A stretch of 47,474 nt of DNA from Bryobacterales bacterium (GCA_020854055.1 JADZGD010000016.1:1-47474), one strand, 5' to 3'. Shown: positions 33,017-42,513, numbered from the stretch's first letter. Notes: generated from the sequence alone by a model not told the origin. A program made the numbers and translations.

Positions 33017-33967
33017 TCAGGCGGAAAGCGTGGATTGCGGACGGCGGGCGCGGAAATACTCGATGGTCTCCCGGAGCCCCTGTTCCAGTGGAACCCGTGG
33101 TTCCCAGCCGAGCAGATTCTGCGCCCTGGCGATGTCGGGCCGGCGGCGCCTGGGATCATCCTGCGGTAAGGGATGGTACTCGATGGCGCTCGATGAGCCC
33201 GCCAGGCGGCGAATGACCGCGGCGAAATCTCCGATCGTGATTTCGGCCGGGTTGCCGAGATTGACCGGGAGCGCATCCCCGGATTCGGCCAGCCGCATCA
33301 GGCCATCGACGAGATCGGAGACGTAGCAGAAACTGCGGGTCTGGGCGCCGTCGCCGTAGATGGTAAGGGCGCGGCCGGCGAGGGCCTGTCCAATCAGCTC
33401 GGGAACCACCCGTCCGTCGGCGGCCTGCATTCTCGGTCCGTAGGTGTTGAAGATGCGGGCGATTCGCGTGGGCAGCGAATACACCCGATGGTAGGCCATG
33501 GTCAGCGCTTCGGAATAGCGTTTGCTTTCGTCGTAGCAGGATCGGGGGCCGATCGGGTTCACATTGCCCCAGTAAGTCTCTTTTTGGGGGTGTTCGGCCG
33601 GATCGCCGTAGGTTTCCGACGTTGAGGTGACGAGGAAGCGGGCATGGTCGCGGCGGGCGATTTCGAGCAGGTTCCGGGTTCCGGCGGCGCCGACGTCGAG
33701 ACTTTCGATGGGATGCGCCAGATAGTCGCGCGGGCTGGCCAGCGCGGCGGCGTGGATTACCAGGTCGAATGGTCCTTCGATGGAGAAGGGCGCGGCGACA
33801 TCCAGCGGGCGAAGTTCGAATTCAGCCACCGAAACCAGGTGGGCCAGGTTGGCTTGGGAACCGGTAATGAAGTTGTCCAGGCCGACCACGCGATGCCCGC
33901 GGGCGAGATAGCCGTCCGCCAGGTGAGATCCGATGAACCCCGCCACACCCGAGATGAGAATGCGCAA
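33017..33967 (-). CDS. NAD-dependent epimerase/dehydratase, UDP-glucuronate decarboxylase-like
   Basis: A 316-residue short-chain dehydrogenase-type sugar-nucleotide enzyme. The NAD-binding motif GVAGFIG is at 7-13, a catalytic Ser/Thr pair in TSTSETYG (114-121), and the YxxxK dyad is Y145/K149 within SCYDESKR. The phrase YDESKR together with a GPRMxxxDGRVVP segment is typical of UDP-xylose synthase (UXS/ArnA C-terminal) proteins, which make UDP-xylose or UDP-4-keto-pentose. A dTDP-glucose dehydratase or UDP-galactose epimerase is less likely. It is cytoplasmic and would feed a surface polysaccharide. Its ATG at 33967 is 95 bases downstream of the OmpA-Ig gene's stop. Confidence 0.85.
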   Translation of the reverse strand: MRILISGVAGFIGSHLADGYLARGHRVVGLDNFITGSQANLAHLVSVAEFELRPLDVAAPFSIEGPFDLVIHAAALASPRDYLAHPIESLDVGAAGTRNLLEIARRDHARFLVTSTSETYGDPAEHPQKETYWGNVNPIGPRSCYDESKRYSEALTMAYHRVYSLPTRIARIFNTYGPRMQAADGRVVPELIGQALAGRALTIYGDGAQTRSFCYVSDLVDGLMRLAESGDALPVNLGNPAEITIGDFAAVIRRLAGSSSAIEYHPLPQDDPRRRRPDIARAQNLLGWEPRVPLEQGLRETIEYFRARRPQSTLSA

Positions 33968-34062
33968 AATTCCGCTCCTGGAACCTACAGCTTACACGGA
34001 AAACCGGCGCGGCTGCGGGGCACTGGGCCGGGCAGCCGCGCCATTGGCACGCCGATGAGCGA

Positions 34063-37000
34063 TCAGGGCGCGGGAGCCGGCGGAGTGTAATTCACCTGCA
34101 ACGTGCCCTGCGCCGACTTTCCTTTGGAGTCGGTCACTACCACTGTAAGGGTGTAGGAGCCGGGCGCGGACAACTGAATCCTGGGCCGCGCGATGTTGGG
34201 TGAATCCACGAACTGCACGTTGGGGCTGCCTGCCGACCATGCGAAACTGAGCGGCGTGTTGCCCACCGGGCTGGAGCTGGCCGAAGCATCGAGCGTCAGC
34301 CCGGGGATCTCGATGTTCCACACGGGGGCGCCAAGAACCACCACGTTCGGAGCACCGCTCGGTTGCGGGGGCTGTGGCGGCGCTTCCACGGTGACGCTCA
34401 CCTGGCAGCTTGCGGTCTGGCCGGCGGCGTTGCCGAAGTCCAGCGTGTAGGTAGTGCTGGTTTGCGGCTTCACCACCAGCGGAATGAACGCGTTGTGGTT
34501 CCCCACCGGGCTGACGGTAAGCACCGTCGCCCCGGTCTGGACCCAACTGATCACAACCGGCTGGCCGGCCTGCACGGAGCTTGGCGATACGGCGCAATTG
34601 GCAAGCGTGATTCCCCCACCGGGCGCCGGCCCGGCAGCGGTTACGGTCAGCGAGGTCTGCGCTGTCACCTGTCCGGAACTATTGGAGGCAGTCAGGGTGT
34701 AACTGGTGTTCTCGGTGGGCGACACATCCTGCGTGCCGACCAGTTCGACACCGCCAATTCCACTGATGTTGACCGTATCGGCATTTTCCACGGCCCACAC
34801 CAGAGTCGCGCGGCTGCCCGACACGATGGACATCGGTCCCACGGTGAAGCGGATGATACGCGGCATGCGCGCCGGATTCACCTGGACGGTGACCTGCGCC
34901 GTCTGCGGTTGGCCGGAGGCTCCGGTAGCAGTTAGCAGGTAGGTGGTGGTCGCCGACGGAGTAACCTGCTGGCTGCCGTTGTTGGCGACGGCTCCGATTC
35001 CGCTGATGGTCACGTTGGTAGCGTTATCGGTCGACCAGGACAAGGTAGCGGACTCGCCAGCCCGGATGGTCATCGGGGTGGCGCTAAAGCCGGCAATGCG
35101 AACCATGGGGCTGGTTACCACCACCGTGGTCGTCTGCGTCTGCGTGCCGGCGGCATTCTTTGCCGTCAGAGTATAGGTTGTTGTCACCTCCGGCGCCACG
35201 CTGATGGTGCCGGCCCGGACGTCCACGGATCCGATGCCGCCGATCGATACCTCTGTCGCATCAGACACGTTCCAGACGAGTACCGCGGCCTGCCCGGCGT
35301 TGATCGAGCCCGGGTTGGCGGTGAATGTATTGATCCGCACTGCCGGGTTGGACCGGGTGGTGACGTTGGTGCGGGCGCTGGCCTGGGCGCCGCGCGAATC
35401 ACGCACGGTGAGCCGGAAGGAATAGGACTGCGCAGCCTCGGCGGTGAAACTAGGAGTTGCCGTGGCGGCTCCATTGAGGGTAACCGCGGGTCCGGCCACT
35501 TGCATCCACTGATAGCTCAGTGCCAGGCTCTCGGGCGAATACGACTCGGAGCCGTTCAGGGTAACCGTACCGGCAGCCACGCCGATCTGGTCCCCGCCGG
35601 CATTGGCGATCGGGGCCAGGTATCCGGTTCGGACCTGGCGGGTGAGCATCTCATAGCGAACGCGCGGAATATCGGCGGGAACGGCGTGATCGACCCCGGC
35701 ATAATCCTTCGGACGCATGAAATTGCCGAAAGCGAAACCGGCTGCCACGCGGCCGTAGTTGTTCTGGGCCAGCAGCGTCTCATTGATGCCGCCCTCCAGG
35801 GTAAAGGCGAAACGATCGCTCAGCGGGAAGACCAGCCGAGCCGTGCCGCCGGGCCGGTCGGCATAGCCGCGGCTCTTCAGGTAGCCCAGGTTGGCCTCCA
35901 GGTAAACGGGGCCGTAAAGGCCCAGGGTGGTGCTGGCGCCCACCTGGTCGATGACCCGTAAGTAGGTTTCGTTCATCAACACGGATGGACCGAAAGGATT
36001 GAGAACGGGGCTGCGGTTGATCACGCCATCGTTCATAAAGCCTTTGGACCCGAACACTCCAAGACGCCCGCGGCTGAACAGCCAGTCCATGGTCATCGAC
36101 GCCTGCCCCAGGGTGGCGCCGTACTGCATCCCGCGCATGTTGACGCGTTTGAAGCTGGCAAACAGACCCGCCTGCGCGCTATGCACAAAGCGGTCGACCA
36201 GGCCGAAGTCGATCTGCCCCTCCTGGCGGTCATGCCAGTACATGTACTCGCCTTCGGCCTGGAAAGCGAAGGTATCCTTGAACGGCGCAAAGAACCGTCC
36301 CTTGCCGGTGAAGGTCAGATCGCGGTTGTCATCCAATCCGGCGTTCAGCCCGAGCAGCGAAAAACGCTTCATGCGCGATTTATCGACCACGTCGGCGGCG
36401 GCGCTGCGGGTGATGCTTTCCACGTCGGACTTGGCTAGCGGCTTGGGCATGTTGGTCACCTCGCCGCGAAGGTCATTGAGCGCTTTCTGCTGCGCCTGAA
36501 CCTGGTCCTTGAGACCATGCAGGTCCTTCAGCATGTTCACGATTTCATCGAGCCGGTCGAGGCGTTTGAGAATGGCGTCGCAGCAGTCCGGACCCGGTTT
36601 GGGCTGCTCCTGGACGATTTGCTTGATGGCCTCGCCGATACCGCCGGCAGAGATCACCTTGCCGTTGGCATCGGTGATCCGCAGGGTCACGCGGCGGTTG
36701 ATGAACCGCCCTTCCTTGGTCCGGTTGGCGACTTCAGGGTCTTCCTTGCCTTTGCTGACCACCTCGATTTGCGAGGAACGGGCGCCGTACTTGACGAGGA
36801 AGTCTTTCACCGTCTCGGCGCGCTTGAGACCTAATTTCTTGTTGAAGCGTTTGCCGCCGACGTGATCCGTGTTGCCTTCGAGACGAACCTTGAAGGCCGG
36901 ATTCTTCTGGAGAAGATCGGCCAGCCGCAGCAGACTCGGATACCCGTCGGACAGGATTGCCGAATTGAACTCGAAATTAATCTCTTCCCAGTCGTCCTTG

Positions 37001-37086
37001 GTCTGGCTCGTGCTCATACCCTGGCCAAACAGGCTGGCGCTGAGCATGGAGAAGAGACACAGAGCAGTCGCACCCTTGATGAACAT
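34063..37086 (-). CDS. Large OmpA-domain protein with PKD/Ig-like repeats
   Basis: A 1007-residue exported protein. A signal peptide (1-22) is followed by an OmpA-like peptidoglycan-binding domain (about 35-138; NTDHVGGKRFN and RFINRRVTL), a short coiled coil (about 175-210) and a beta-rich region (225-450) that looks like an outer-membrane barrel. A PKD-like domain (about 496-575) comes next. Four repeats of about 80 residues begin near 584, 662, 742 and 829, each with a GxxAxLxWxxxxA core, followed by IGGIG in the first three. A second PKD-like domain lies near 913-1000. OmpA domains normally sit at the C-terminus, so the order is unusual. A cell-surface anchor that exposes repeats is likely; the ligand is unknown. 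Confidence 0.88.
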   Translation of the reverse strand: MFIKGATALCLFSMLSASLFGQGMSTSQTKDDWEEINFEFNSAILSDGYPSLLRLADLLQKNPAFKVRLEGNTDHVGGKRFNKKLGLKRAETVKDFLVKYGARSSQIEVVSKGKEDPEVANRTKEGRFINRRVTLRITDANGKVISAGGIGEAIKQIVQEQPKPGPDCCDAILKRLDRLDEIVNMLKDLHGLKDQVQAQQKALNDLRGEVTNMPKPLAKSDVESITRSAAADVVDKSRMKRFSLLGLNAGLDDNRDLTFTGKGRFFAPFKDTFAFQAEGEYMYWHDRQEGQIDFGLVDRFVHSAQAGLFASFKRVNMRGMQYGATLGQASMTMDWLFSRGRLGVFGSKGFMNDGVINRSPVLNPFGPSVLMNETYLRVIDQVGASTTLGLYGPVYLEANLGYLKSRGYADRPGGTARLVFPLSDRFAFTLEGGINETLLAQNNYGRVAAGFAFGNFMRPKDYAGVDHAVPADIPRVRYEMLTRQVRTGYLAPIANAGGDQIGVAAGTVTLNGSESYSPESLALSYQWMQVAGPAVTLNGAATATPSFTAEAAQSYSFRLTVRDSRGAQASARTNVTTRSNPAVRINTFTANPGSINAGQAAVLVWNVSDATEVSIGGIGSVDVRAGTISVAPEVTTTYTLTAKNAAGTQTQTTTVVVTSPMVRIAGFSATPMTIRAGESATLSWSTDNATNVTISGIGAVANNGSQQVTPSATTTYLLTATGASGQPQTAQVTVQVNPARMPRIIRFTVGPMSIVSGSRATLVWAVENADTVNISGIGGVELVGTQDVSPTENTSYTLTASNSSGQVTAQTSLTVTAAGPAPGGGITLANCAVSPSSVQAGQPVVISWVQTGATVLTVSPVGNHNAFIPLVVKPQTSTTYTLDFGNAAGQTASCQVSVTVEAPPQPPQPSGAPNVVVLGAPVWNIEIPGLTLDASASSSPVGNTPLSFAWSAGSPNVQFVDSPNIARPRIQLSAPGSYTLTVVVTDSKGKSAQGTLQVNYTPPAPAP

Positions 37087-37503
37087 GATCGAACGTCCTC
37101 CCCACCAATTTCGGAGCGATACGTTTATCGGAGCCGGAAGCGCTCACCGGACGAAACCGATCCGGAGACGACCTTTGAAGCGAAACGTTCGAAGGACACC
37201 GTTTCGGACCGACGATTTCGAAATGATAAGATAATCGCCCGCCAAAGCTCTCACGGAGCCGGCGCGGTATCGCCCCGCGCGGCTCCCGAAAACGACCGGA
37301 CAAAAGCTGCTGGACGATTGTACCGTCCGGTCCGGCAACAATATAACTTCTTGATGATACCGCGAAGCGGGCCCGTGATTTGGTACTAGTACCGCACATA
37401 AGTCAACATGGTGATCGAAATAAGGCGACCGCGGGAGCCCACGGCGGCGGGTGAGCGGATTCCGGGACTGAACCAGCGCCACAATGCGATAATGAATGCG
37501 GGA
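37087..37503. other. Intergenic region between the OmpA-Ig gene and rnpB
   Basis: About 415 bases without a gene. A 12-bp G/C-rich hairpin is at 37255-37286 (GGAGCC...GGCTCC outside, GCGCGG/CCGCGC inside, loop TATCGCC, one bulged G). A perfect 12-base palindrome GGTACTAGTACC is at 37382-37393. GATAAT at 37488-37493 lies at the right distance to be the -10 box of rnpB; no good -35 was found. The leftward promoter of the OmpA gene must also be here. Confidence 0.6.
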
Positions 37504-37870
37504 TCCGGCGGGCAGGTGGCCGCTCCGCTCCGGCGGAGAGGAAAGTCCGGTCTCCGTAGGGCAGCGTGCCGGCTAACGGCCGGGGGGATCCGTTTCAAGG
37601 CGGGTTTCACGGAAAGTGCAACAGAAAAGATACCGCCGGCGCCACTGCGCCGGTAAGGGTGAAATGGTGCGGTAAGAGCGCACCGCGGCGGGAGTAATTC
37701 CGCCGGCAAGGAAAACCCCACGCGGAGCAAGACCAAATAGGGGAGGAGGAGCTGCCCGCTCCGTTTCAACTCCCGGGTAGGTTGCTGGAGCCAGGCAGTA
37801 ATGTCTGGCCAAGACGAATGGCCGCCACCCTCCACCGAGGGATACAGAAACCGGCTTATCGCCCGCAGGA
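37504..37870 (+). ncRNA. rnpB: RNase P RNA (M1 RNA), type A-like
   Basis: The catalytic RNA of ribonuclease P, which matures tRNA 5' ends. The diagnostic block GAGGAAAGTCCGG is at 37536-37550 and the downstream block AAGACCAAATAGGGG at about 37729-37743. The 3' region has the conserved ACAGAAACCGGCTTATC. The P1 helix closes GCGGGC (37508-37513) with GCCCGC (37861-37866), and may extend by TCC/GGA. The length of about 367 is normal. End points are inferred from P1 and may be off by a few bases. GATAAT at 37488 is a plausible -10. It converges on a coiled-coil gene ten bases away. Confidence 0.96.
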
Positions 37871-37880
37871 CTCCCGCAGT

Positions 37881-38717
37881 TCAGTGCAATTTCTGCATCC
37901 GGTCCAGCACGAGCTGGGCCTGTGCGTCGAGCGCCTGAATCTGGCGCTGATCCTCCTCGGCCTGACTGACCACCGAGTGAACCCGTGACACGTCGAGATA
38001 GGTGGCCGGATTCGCGCCGGCCGGATTGGCCGGTTGAAAGGACTGCAATCCGGACTGATCGACAAGCTGGCGGTAGCGGCCAAGCAGGCTGCTCAGATAC
38101 GTCTCGCGGCGCCGCTGTAGTTCCTCGATGGCGCGAGCCGGCGCAATCTGGCGATCGATCGAATCGAGCGCGGCCTCGCGGCTCGAGTGGAGGTTGCGCG
38201 CCGATAACTCGAGCGGCACCAGCCGGCTCTGCTTGCCACGGAGTTCGGATTCCATGGCCTGCACCACGTTGTTGGCGTTTGAGAGGCGCTGATTGAGATC
38301 GGCGGCGAGATCAGTCAGTTTTTTCGTTTCACCGCCCGTTTCGGCAAGTTTGTCTTCAAGGCGATGAGATCGAAGTTGGAGATCGGCAAGCGAGGCGGCG
38401 GCGTTCTTAACAGAGGACTCCAGGCTGGAAATCCGCTGCAGCAGATCGGCCCCGTCCGATGTCCCTGGTTTGGCAACCGGTTGCCGCGGCGCGTTTGGCT
38501 CGGCGCTTTGGAGTTTCTCCAGATGGGCGCGCAGGGCTTCGGCGCGGGTGGCAAGGTCTACCGCCTGCGCGCTAAGTTGCCGCCCGGCCGCTTCGAGCGC
38601 GGCGACTCGCACACGGACGCGATGGAGCCGTAAACCCGAAGCGAGCGCGGCAACCGTGAGAATGGCGATTACAACCCCAATCGCAATTTGAAGAAAACCG
38701 CGCCGGCCGACTTTCAT
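37881..38717 (-). CDS. Membrane-anchored coiled-coil protein
   Basis: A 278-residue protein with a short basic start (MKVGRRG), one transmembrane helix (about 9-30, LQIAIGVVIAILTVAALASG) and a long heptad-rich region to about 265. The ATG at 38717 begins right before the helix. No enzymatic motif is visible. Coiled-coil membrane proteins of this shape act in envelope or chromosome/division complexes, but I cannot assign it. Its stop is ten bases from the likely 3' end of rnpB, on the opposite strand. Confidence 0.75.
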   Translation of the reverse strand: MKVGRRGFLQIAIGVVIAILTVAALASGLRLHRVRVRVAALEAAGRQLSAQAVDLATRAEALRAHLEKLQSAEPNAPRQPVAKPGTSDGADLLQRISSLESSVKNAAASLADLQLRSHRLEDKLAETGGETKKLTDLAADLNQRLSNANNVVQAMESELRGKQSRLVPLELSARNLHSSREAALDSIDRQIAPARAIEELQRRRETYLSSLLGRYRQLVDQSGLQSFQPANPAGANPATYLDVSRVHSVVSQAEEDQRQIQALDAQAQLVLDRMQKLH

Positions 38718-38889
38718 CGGTCTGATGGTATCACTGGAGGCCGGCAAAAGCGAGGCTGTGGAATCTAAGGTGTTCAGCCTAGTACTTCCTAAGAATGAGG
38801 CTGGTCAGTTTTTTGTGTCACACATCTAATAGAATCCGGTGATTGTTCCGATTGGTAAGTGAGGTTAGTTTGAAGGAGAAGGAACTACA

Positions 38890-40098
38890 ATGCTGCGTGG
38901 CGTGACTATCTGCCCCGATAGTGATCTTTCAGACCGGCTGGGAACTTCAGTCTCGGAACTGGGAATTGCCGGAATTCTCCGCACTCTGGATCATTACCCG
39001 AACGAGTTGGAACTGACCCGGTTCTTGCGGGCGCATGCGCCTCAAATCGTCTTTCTGAGTATCGAATCGATGAGCCGCGCCCTGGAGATTGTGGCCGGCA
39101 TCGAGGCGACGATACCCGGAGTTCAGATCATCGCCATCAGCCGCGATTACGACCCGCAGGTTCTGATCGAAGTGATGCGGTCCGGAATTCGGGAATTCCT
39201 GGCGATGCCGTTTCAGCGCCAGAACGTGGTGGACGCGCTGCTCCGGGTACGGGAGATCCTGGATAAGAAGCCGCCGGCGATCGATTCCACCGACCTGCTC
39301 TTCGCGTTTCTCCCTGCCAAAGCGGGCGTCGGCACGACAACGATTGCTCTCAACACGGCCGGGGCGATTGCGCGCATTCCCGATACCAACGTGTTGCTTA
39401 TCGATCTCGACCTCAATTCAGGGATGTTGCGCTTCATGTTGAAGCTGGACAATCCCTACTCGCTGGCCGATGCGGCCGAGCGTGCCGGGGCAATGGACGA
39501 GGCCATGTGGCCACAACTGGTAACCAAATTGGACAACCTGGACGTACTGCACGCGGGAAAGCTGAATCCGGGATTCCGCATCGAAGGACCACAGATACGC
39601 TACCTGCTCGATTTCGCCCGGCGTCACTATCGGGCCATCTGCGTGGATTTGTCGGGCAATATGGAGAAGTTTTCCCTGGAGATCATGCACGAGGCCAAGC
39701 GGGTTTTCCTGGTCTGCACGCCGGAGATTCCTTCATTGCACCTGGCCCGTGAAAAGCTCGGCTTTCTGCGCAGCGTGGACCTGGGCGACCGGGTCAGCCT
39801 GCTTGTGAACCGCTATCACAAGCGTTCCGTGATTACGCCCATGCAGATCGAGGAGCTGCTTGGGGTTCCGGTGCACATGACATTCCCCAACAATTACCAG
39901 GGCGTTCACAAAGCGCTCACCGCCGGCAAGTATGTGGAAAGCGGCTCGGATCTGGGCAAACAGTACACCCGCCTGGCGCATAGCGTTACCGACCACAAGG
40001 CGGCCGCGCCCATCGAGAGCCGGAAGCGCTTTCTCGAATACTTCTCGCTGCTGCCGGCGCGCCACTCCCTCGCCACCGAGGGGAAGAAATCAAACTAA
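38890..40098 (+). CDS. cpaE: CpaE/TadZ-like pilus-assembly ATPase
   Basis: A 402-residue protein. Residues 1-125 look like a receiver-type domain (LRAHAPQIVFLSIES, then REFLAMPF). A ParA/MinD-like ATPase follows, with a deviant Walker A PAKAGVGTTT (142-151): the signature lysine K144 is present, but the classic P-loop lysine is threonine (T149). The LLIDLDLNSG Walker A' is near 169-178. CpaE/TadZ proteins localise type IV (Tad) pili at the pole and often vary at this lysine. No other tad gene (cpaF, tadB/C) is in the window. A strong AAGGAG lies upstream of the ATG. Its stop overlaps the DUF72 gene by nine bases, tail to tail. Confidence 0.82.
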   Translation: MLRGVTICPDSDLSDRLGTSVSELGIAGILRTLDHYPNELELTRFLRAHAPQIVFLSIESMSRALEIVAGIEATIPGVQIIAISRDYDPQVLIEVMRSGIREFLAMPFQRQNVVDALLRVREILDKKPPAIDSTDLLFAFLPAKAGVGTTTIALNTAGAIARIPDTNVLLIDLDLNSGMLRFMLKLDNPYSLADAAERAGAMDEAMWPQLVTKLDNLDVLHAGKLNPGFRIEGPQIRYLLDFARRHYRAICVDLSGNMEKFSLEIMHEAKRVFLVCTPEIPSLHLAREKLGFLRSVDLGDRVSLLVNRYHKRSVITPMQIEELLGVPVHMTFPNNYQGVHKALTAGKYVESGSDLGKQYTRLAHSVTDHKAAAPIESRKRFLEYFSLLPARHSLATEGKKSN

Positions 40099-41046
40099 CC
40101 CCGACACCGCATCGATGGTGAGCGGGGCGTTCCCTTCCAATCGGTTGTTCACATAGATAAAAGTATCGCGTTGCAGTTCCCGCTCCCGCTCGATCAACCC
40201 GCCAAGGGCAGCGCGCGCCGCGGGGTTCTCATCCTGAATGCGCTCATATGGGGCAAACTGCGCGACCGCATGCTCGTAGGTTCTTCCGTAACGCAGCAGC
40301 GCGCGGACAACGGAGAAGTCCGCCGTAAAGGCGCCCGGAAGATTGAATTGGCGGTCGAGTTCGGGCATTCGCGTCCAGGCGTTAAAAACGTGTGCCACGC
40401 GATGCGACTTGAGGCACTCGAAATAGGGCTCGGCAAGCAGTTCCCGATTCCGGACCTCCACTCCATAGCGGAACCGGCCGGCGGGCAATGCGCCGAGGAA
40501 GCGGTCCAAATCGGACACAAAGGAGTGGTAGCCGGAAAAAGTTCCGAACTCGAAGATGAGTACCGAGACCCGCTCGCGGAACGTTTCCAGCGGCTGGAGA
40601 AACTGATCGGACAGCAGGCCGGCATCGAGGAAATTCGAGTTCTCCAATCCACCACGCGCGCCATAGCGGGGATGTCTGGGAAATTTGCGGCAGGTGATCT
40701 GTTCGGGCACCTTGAAAGCGAACCGCAGTGAAGCGGGGGCGGAGGCGAACAGCCGCTGCCAGTAGGCCGCGGAAGGGAACTGGTAGAACGTAAAGTCCCC
40801 GCATACGGTCGGGAATACCTCAGCGTACTCGGCCAGGCATTCGGCCTCAAACTTTTTGTGCGAGAGGCGGCCCCGCGAAAAGTAGCGCTCCGGAGTATAG
40901 ATCTGGCCAAACCAGCCGTCGTATTTCCAGGAACTGGTTCCCAGGTAAATGTGAGCGGCAGCCAGCGCTTTCAGCCTGGCGGTGAGGCGGCCGCGAAAAC
41001 CGGGGGCATCCGCAAACAGGGAGCCTTGTCCGGAGATGGCGCCCAT
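40090..41046 (-). CDS. DUF72 family protein
   Basis: A 318-residue protein of the DUF72 (YecE) family: a TIM-barrel-like fold with YLGTSSWKYDGWFG near the start, FTFYQFPSA, RFAFKVPEQIT and VEVRNRE later. The biochemical role of the family is unknown. The ATG at 41046 is preceded three bases upstream by the stop of the GlcD-like gene, so the two are translated from one mRNA. The protein has no signal peptide. The last 9 bases overlap the CpaE-like gene on the opposite strand. Confidence 0.93.
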   Translation of the reverse strand: MGAISGQGSLFADAPGFRGRLTARLKALAAAHIYLGTSSWKYDGWFGQIYTPERYFSRGRLSHKKFEAECLAEYAEVFPTVCGDFTFYQFPSAAYWQRLFASAPASLRFAFKVPEQITCRKFPRHPRYGARGGLENSNFLDAGLLSDQFLQPLETFRERVSVLIFEFGTFSGYHSFVSDLDRFLGALPAGRFRYGVEVRNRELLAEPYFECLKSHRVAHVFNAWTRMPELDRQFNLPGAFTADFSVVRALLRYGRTYEHAVAQFAPYERIQDENPAARAALGGLIERERELQRDTFIYVNNRLEGNAPLTIDAVSGLV

Positions 41047-41049
41047 CGC

Positions 41050-42474
41050 TCAGCGACCCATCGCCATTCCCTGAAACCGGGTTTCGACACAGCCTCTTCC
41101 TGTGGGTAGAAGCTTGCCCGGGTTGAGGCGGTCTCCGGGATCGAAGACATCTTTGAAGCGCTGCATCATGGCGAGGCTCGCCGGGCTGAACTGATCCGGC
41201 ATCAGTTCCAGTTTTTCCATCCCCACGCCGTGTTCTCCGGTGATGCTGCCGCCCACCGAGACACAATACCGGAGGATCTCGAAGCCGGCCTGCTGGGCCT
41301 TTTCCAGTTCGCCGGGCACGCGCCCGTTGAACAGGATGATCGGGTGCATGTTACCGTCACCGGCATGAAAAATGTTGCTGATGGTGACGCCATACTTGCC
41401 GCTCACTTCGGCGATGTAACGGAGCGTAGCGGCAATCTTTGTCCTGGGGACGACGCCGTCCTGCACGTAGTAGGTCGGGCTGACACGGCCAATGGCGCCG
41501 AACGCATTCTTGCGGCCTTTCCACAACAGGTCCCGCTCCCCGGCGCTACGTGCGATTCGGACGTCGCGGGCGTGACAGGCGAAGCAGGCGGCGCGGATCT
41601 GTTCGGCCTGAGACTCGACGGCTTCCTTCAGCCCTTCGAGCTCGATCAACAGCACGGCGGCAGCATCCAGGGGGTAACCGGCGTGGGTTGCCTCCTCCAC
41701 CATGCGAAGCATCACGCCATCCAGCATCTCCAACGCCACCGGCGTCACCTGGCGGGTGGTAATCTCGGTCACCGTATCACCGGCATCCTCGGTGGAGTCG
41801 TAAATTGCCAGCAGCGTCTTCACGGTTTCGGGCTGTCGCATCAGGCGCACCACAATTTTGGTGACCAGCGCCATCGTACCCTCCGATCCGGTGAGCAAGC
41901 CCGTGAGATCGTAGCCTGGCAGATCGGTCTCCAACCCGCCGGTCTCGACGACCGTTCCGTCGGGCAACACCAGTTCCAGCCCGAGTACGTGATTGGTTGT
42001 GACGCCGTAGGCCAGCGTGTGGGGGCCGCCCGCATTCTCGGCGACGTTGCCGCCCACCGTGCAGGCCTTCTGGCTGGAAGGGTCGGGCGCGTAGAAGTAG
42101 TGCTGCCGCTGCACGGCCAGGGTGACGTCCAGATTGACCACGCCGGGTTCCAGCACGGCGCGTTCATTGTCGAGGTCCAGTTGAAGGATCCGGTTCATGC
42201 GGGCGAAGGCGATCATCAGGCCGCCGGCGCGAGGAATGGCGCCGCCCGAGAGTCCGGTGCCGGCGCCCCGTCCGACAAAAGGCAGGTTGAATTCGGCGGC
42301 CAACCGAACCAGCGCCACAACATCCGCGGTGCAGCGGGGAAAGGCGACGATGTCCGGCCTGGCTTTGTCTTGACTCCCGTCGTACTCATAGAGGCGGAGA
42401 TCCTCGGGTTGATCGAGATATCCGCGCGCGCCGAGCAGGGCTTCGATTCGCCGCTTCGCTTCAGACGGGATCAT
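41050..42474 (-). CDS. glcD: FAD-linked oxidase, glycolate oxidase GlcD-like
   Basis: A 474-residue flavoenzyme of the PCMH/GlcD/D-lactate dehydrogenase group, oxidising a 2-hydroxy acid such as glycolate. The FAD-binding domain has VGRGAGTGLSGGA (near 70-82) and GGNVAENAGGPHTLAYG (near 140-156). The C-terminal cap holds NIFHAGDGNMHP and GEHGVGMEK, which carry active-site histidines. The length is typical of GlcD. Neither glcE nor glcF is present, so it may work alone or with partners elsewhere. The start is the ATG at 42474. It lies 39 bases after the thioredoxin-like gene's stop and three bases from DUF72, suggesting an operon. Confidence 0.92.
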   Translation of the reverse strand: MIPSEAKRRIEALLGARGYLDQPEDLRLYEYDGSQDKARPDIVAFPRCTADVVALVRLAAEFNLPFVGRGAGTGLSGGAIPRAGGLMIAFARMNRILQLDLDNERAVLEPGVVNLDVTLAVQRQHYFYAPDPSSQKACTVGGNVAENAGGPHTLAYGVTTNHVLGLELVLPDGTVVETGGLETDLPGYDLTGLLTGSEGTMALVTKIVVRLMRQPETVKTLLAIYDSTEDAGDTVTEITTRQVTPVALEMLDGVMLRMVEEATHAGYPLDAAAVLLIELEGLKEAVESQAEQIRAACFACHARDVRIARSAGERDLLWKGRKNAFGAIGRVSPTYYVQDGVVPRTKIAATLRYIAEVSGKYGVTISNIFHAGDGNMHPIILFNGRVPGELEKAQQAGFEILRYCVSVGGSITGEHGVGMEKLELMPDQFSPASLAMMQRFKDVFDPGDRLNPGKLLPTGRGCVETRFQGMAMGR

Positions 42475-42513
42475 GTTTTCTCCTCGGCCCCGCGCCGGAC
42501 ACGGCAGGACGGA

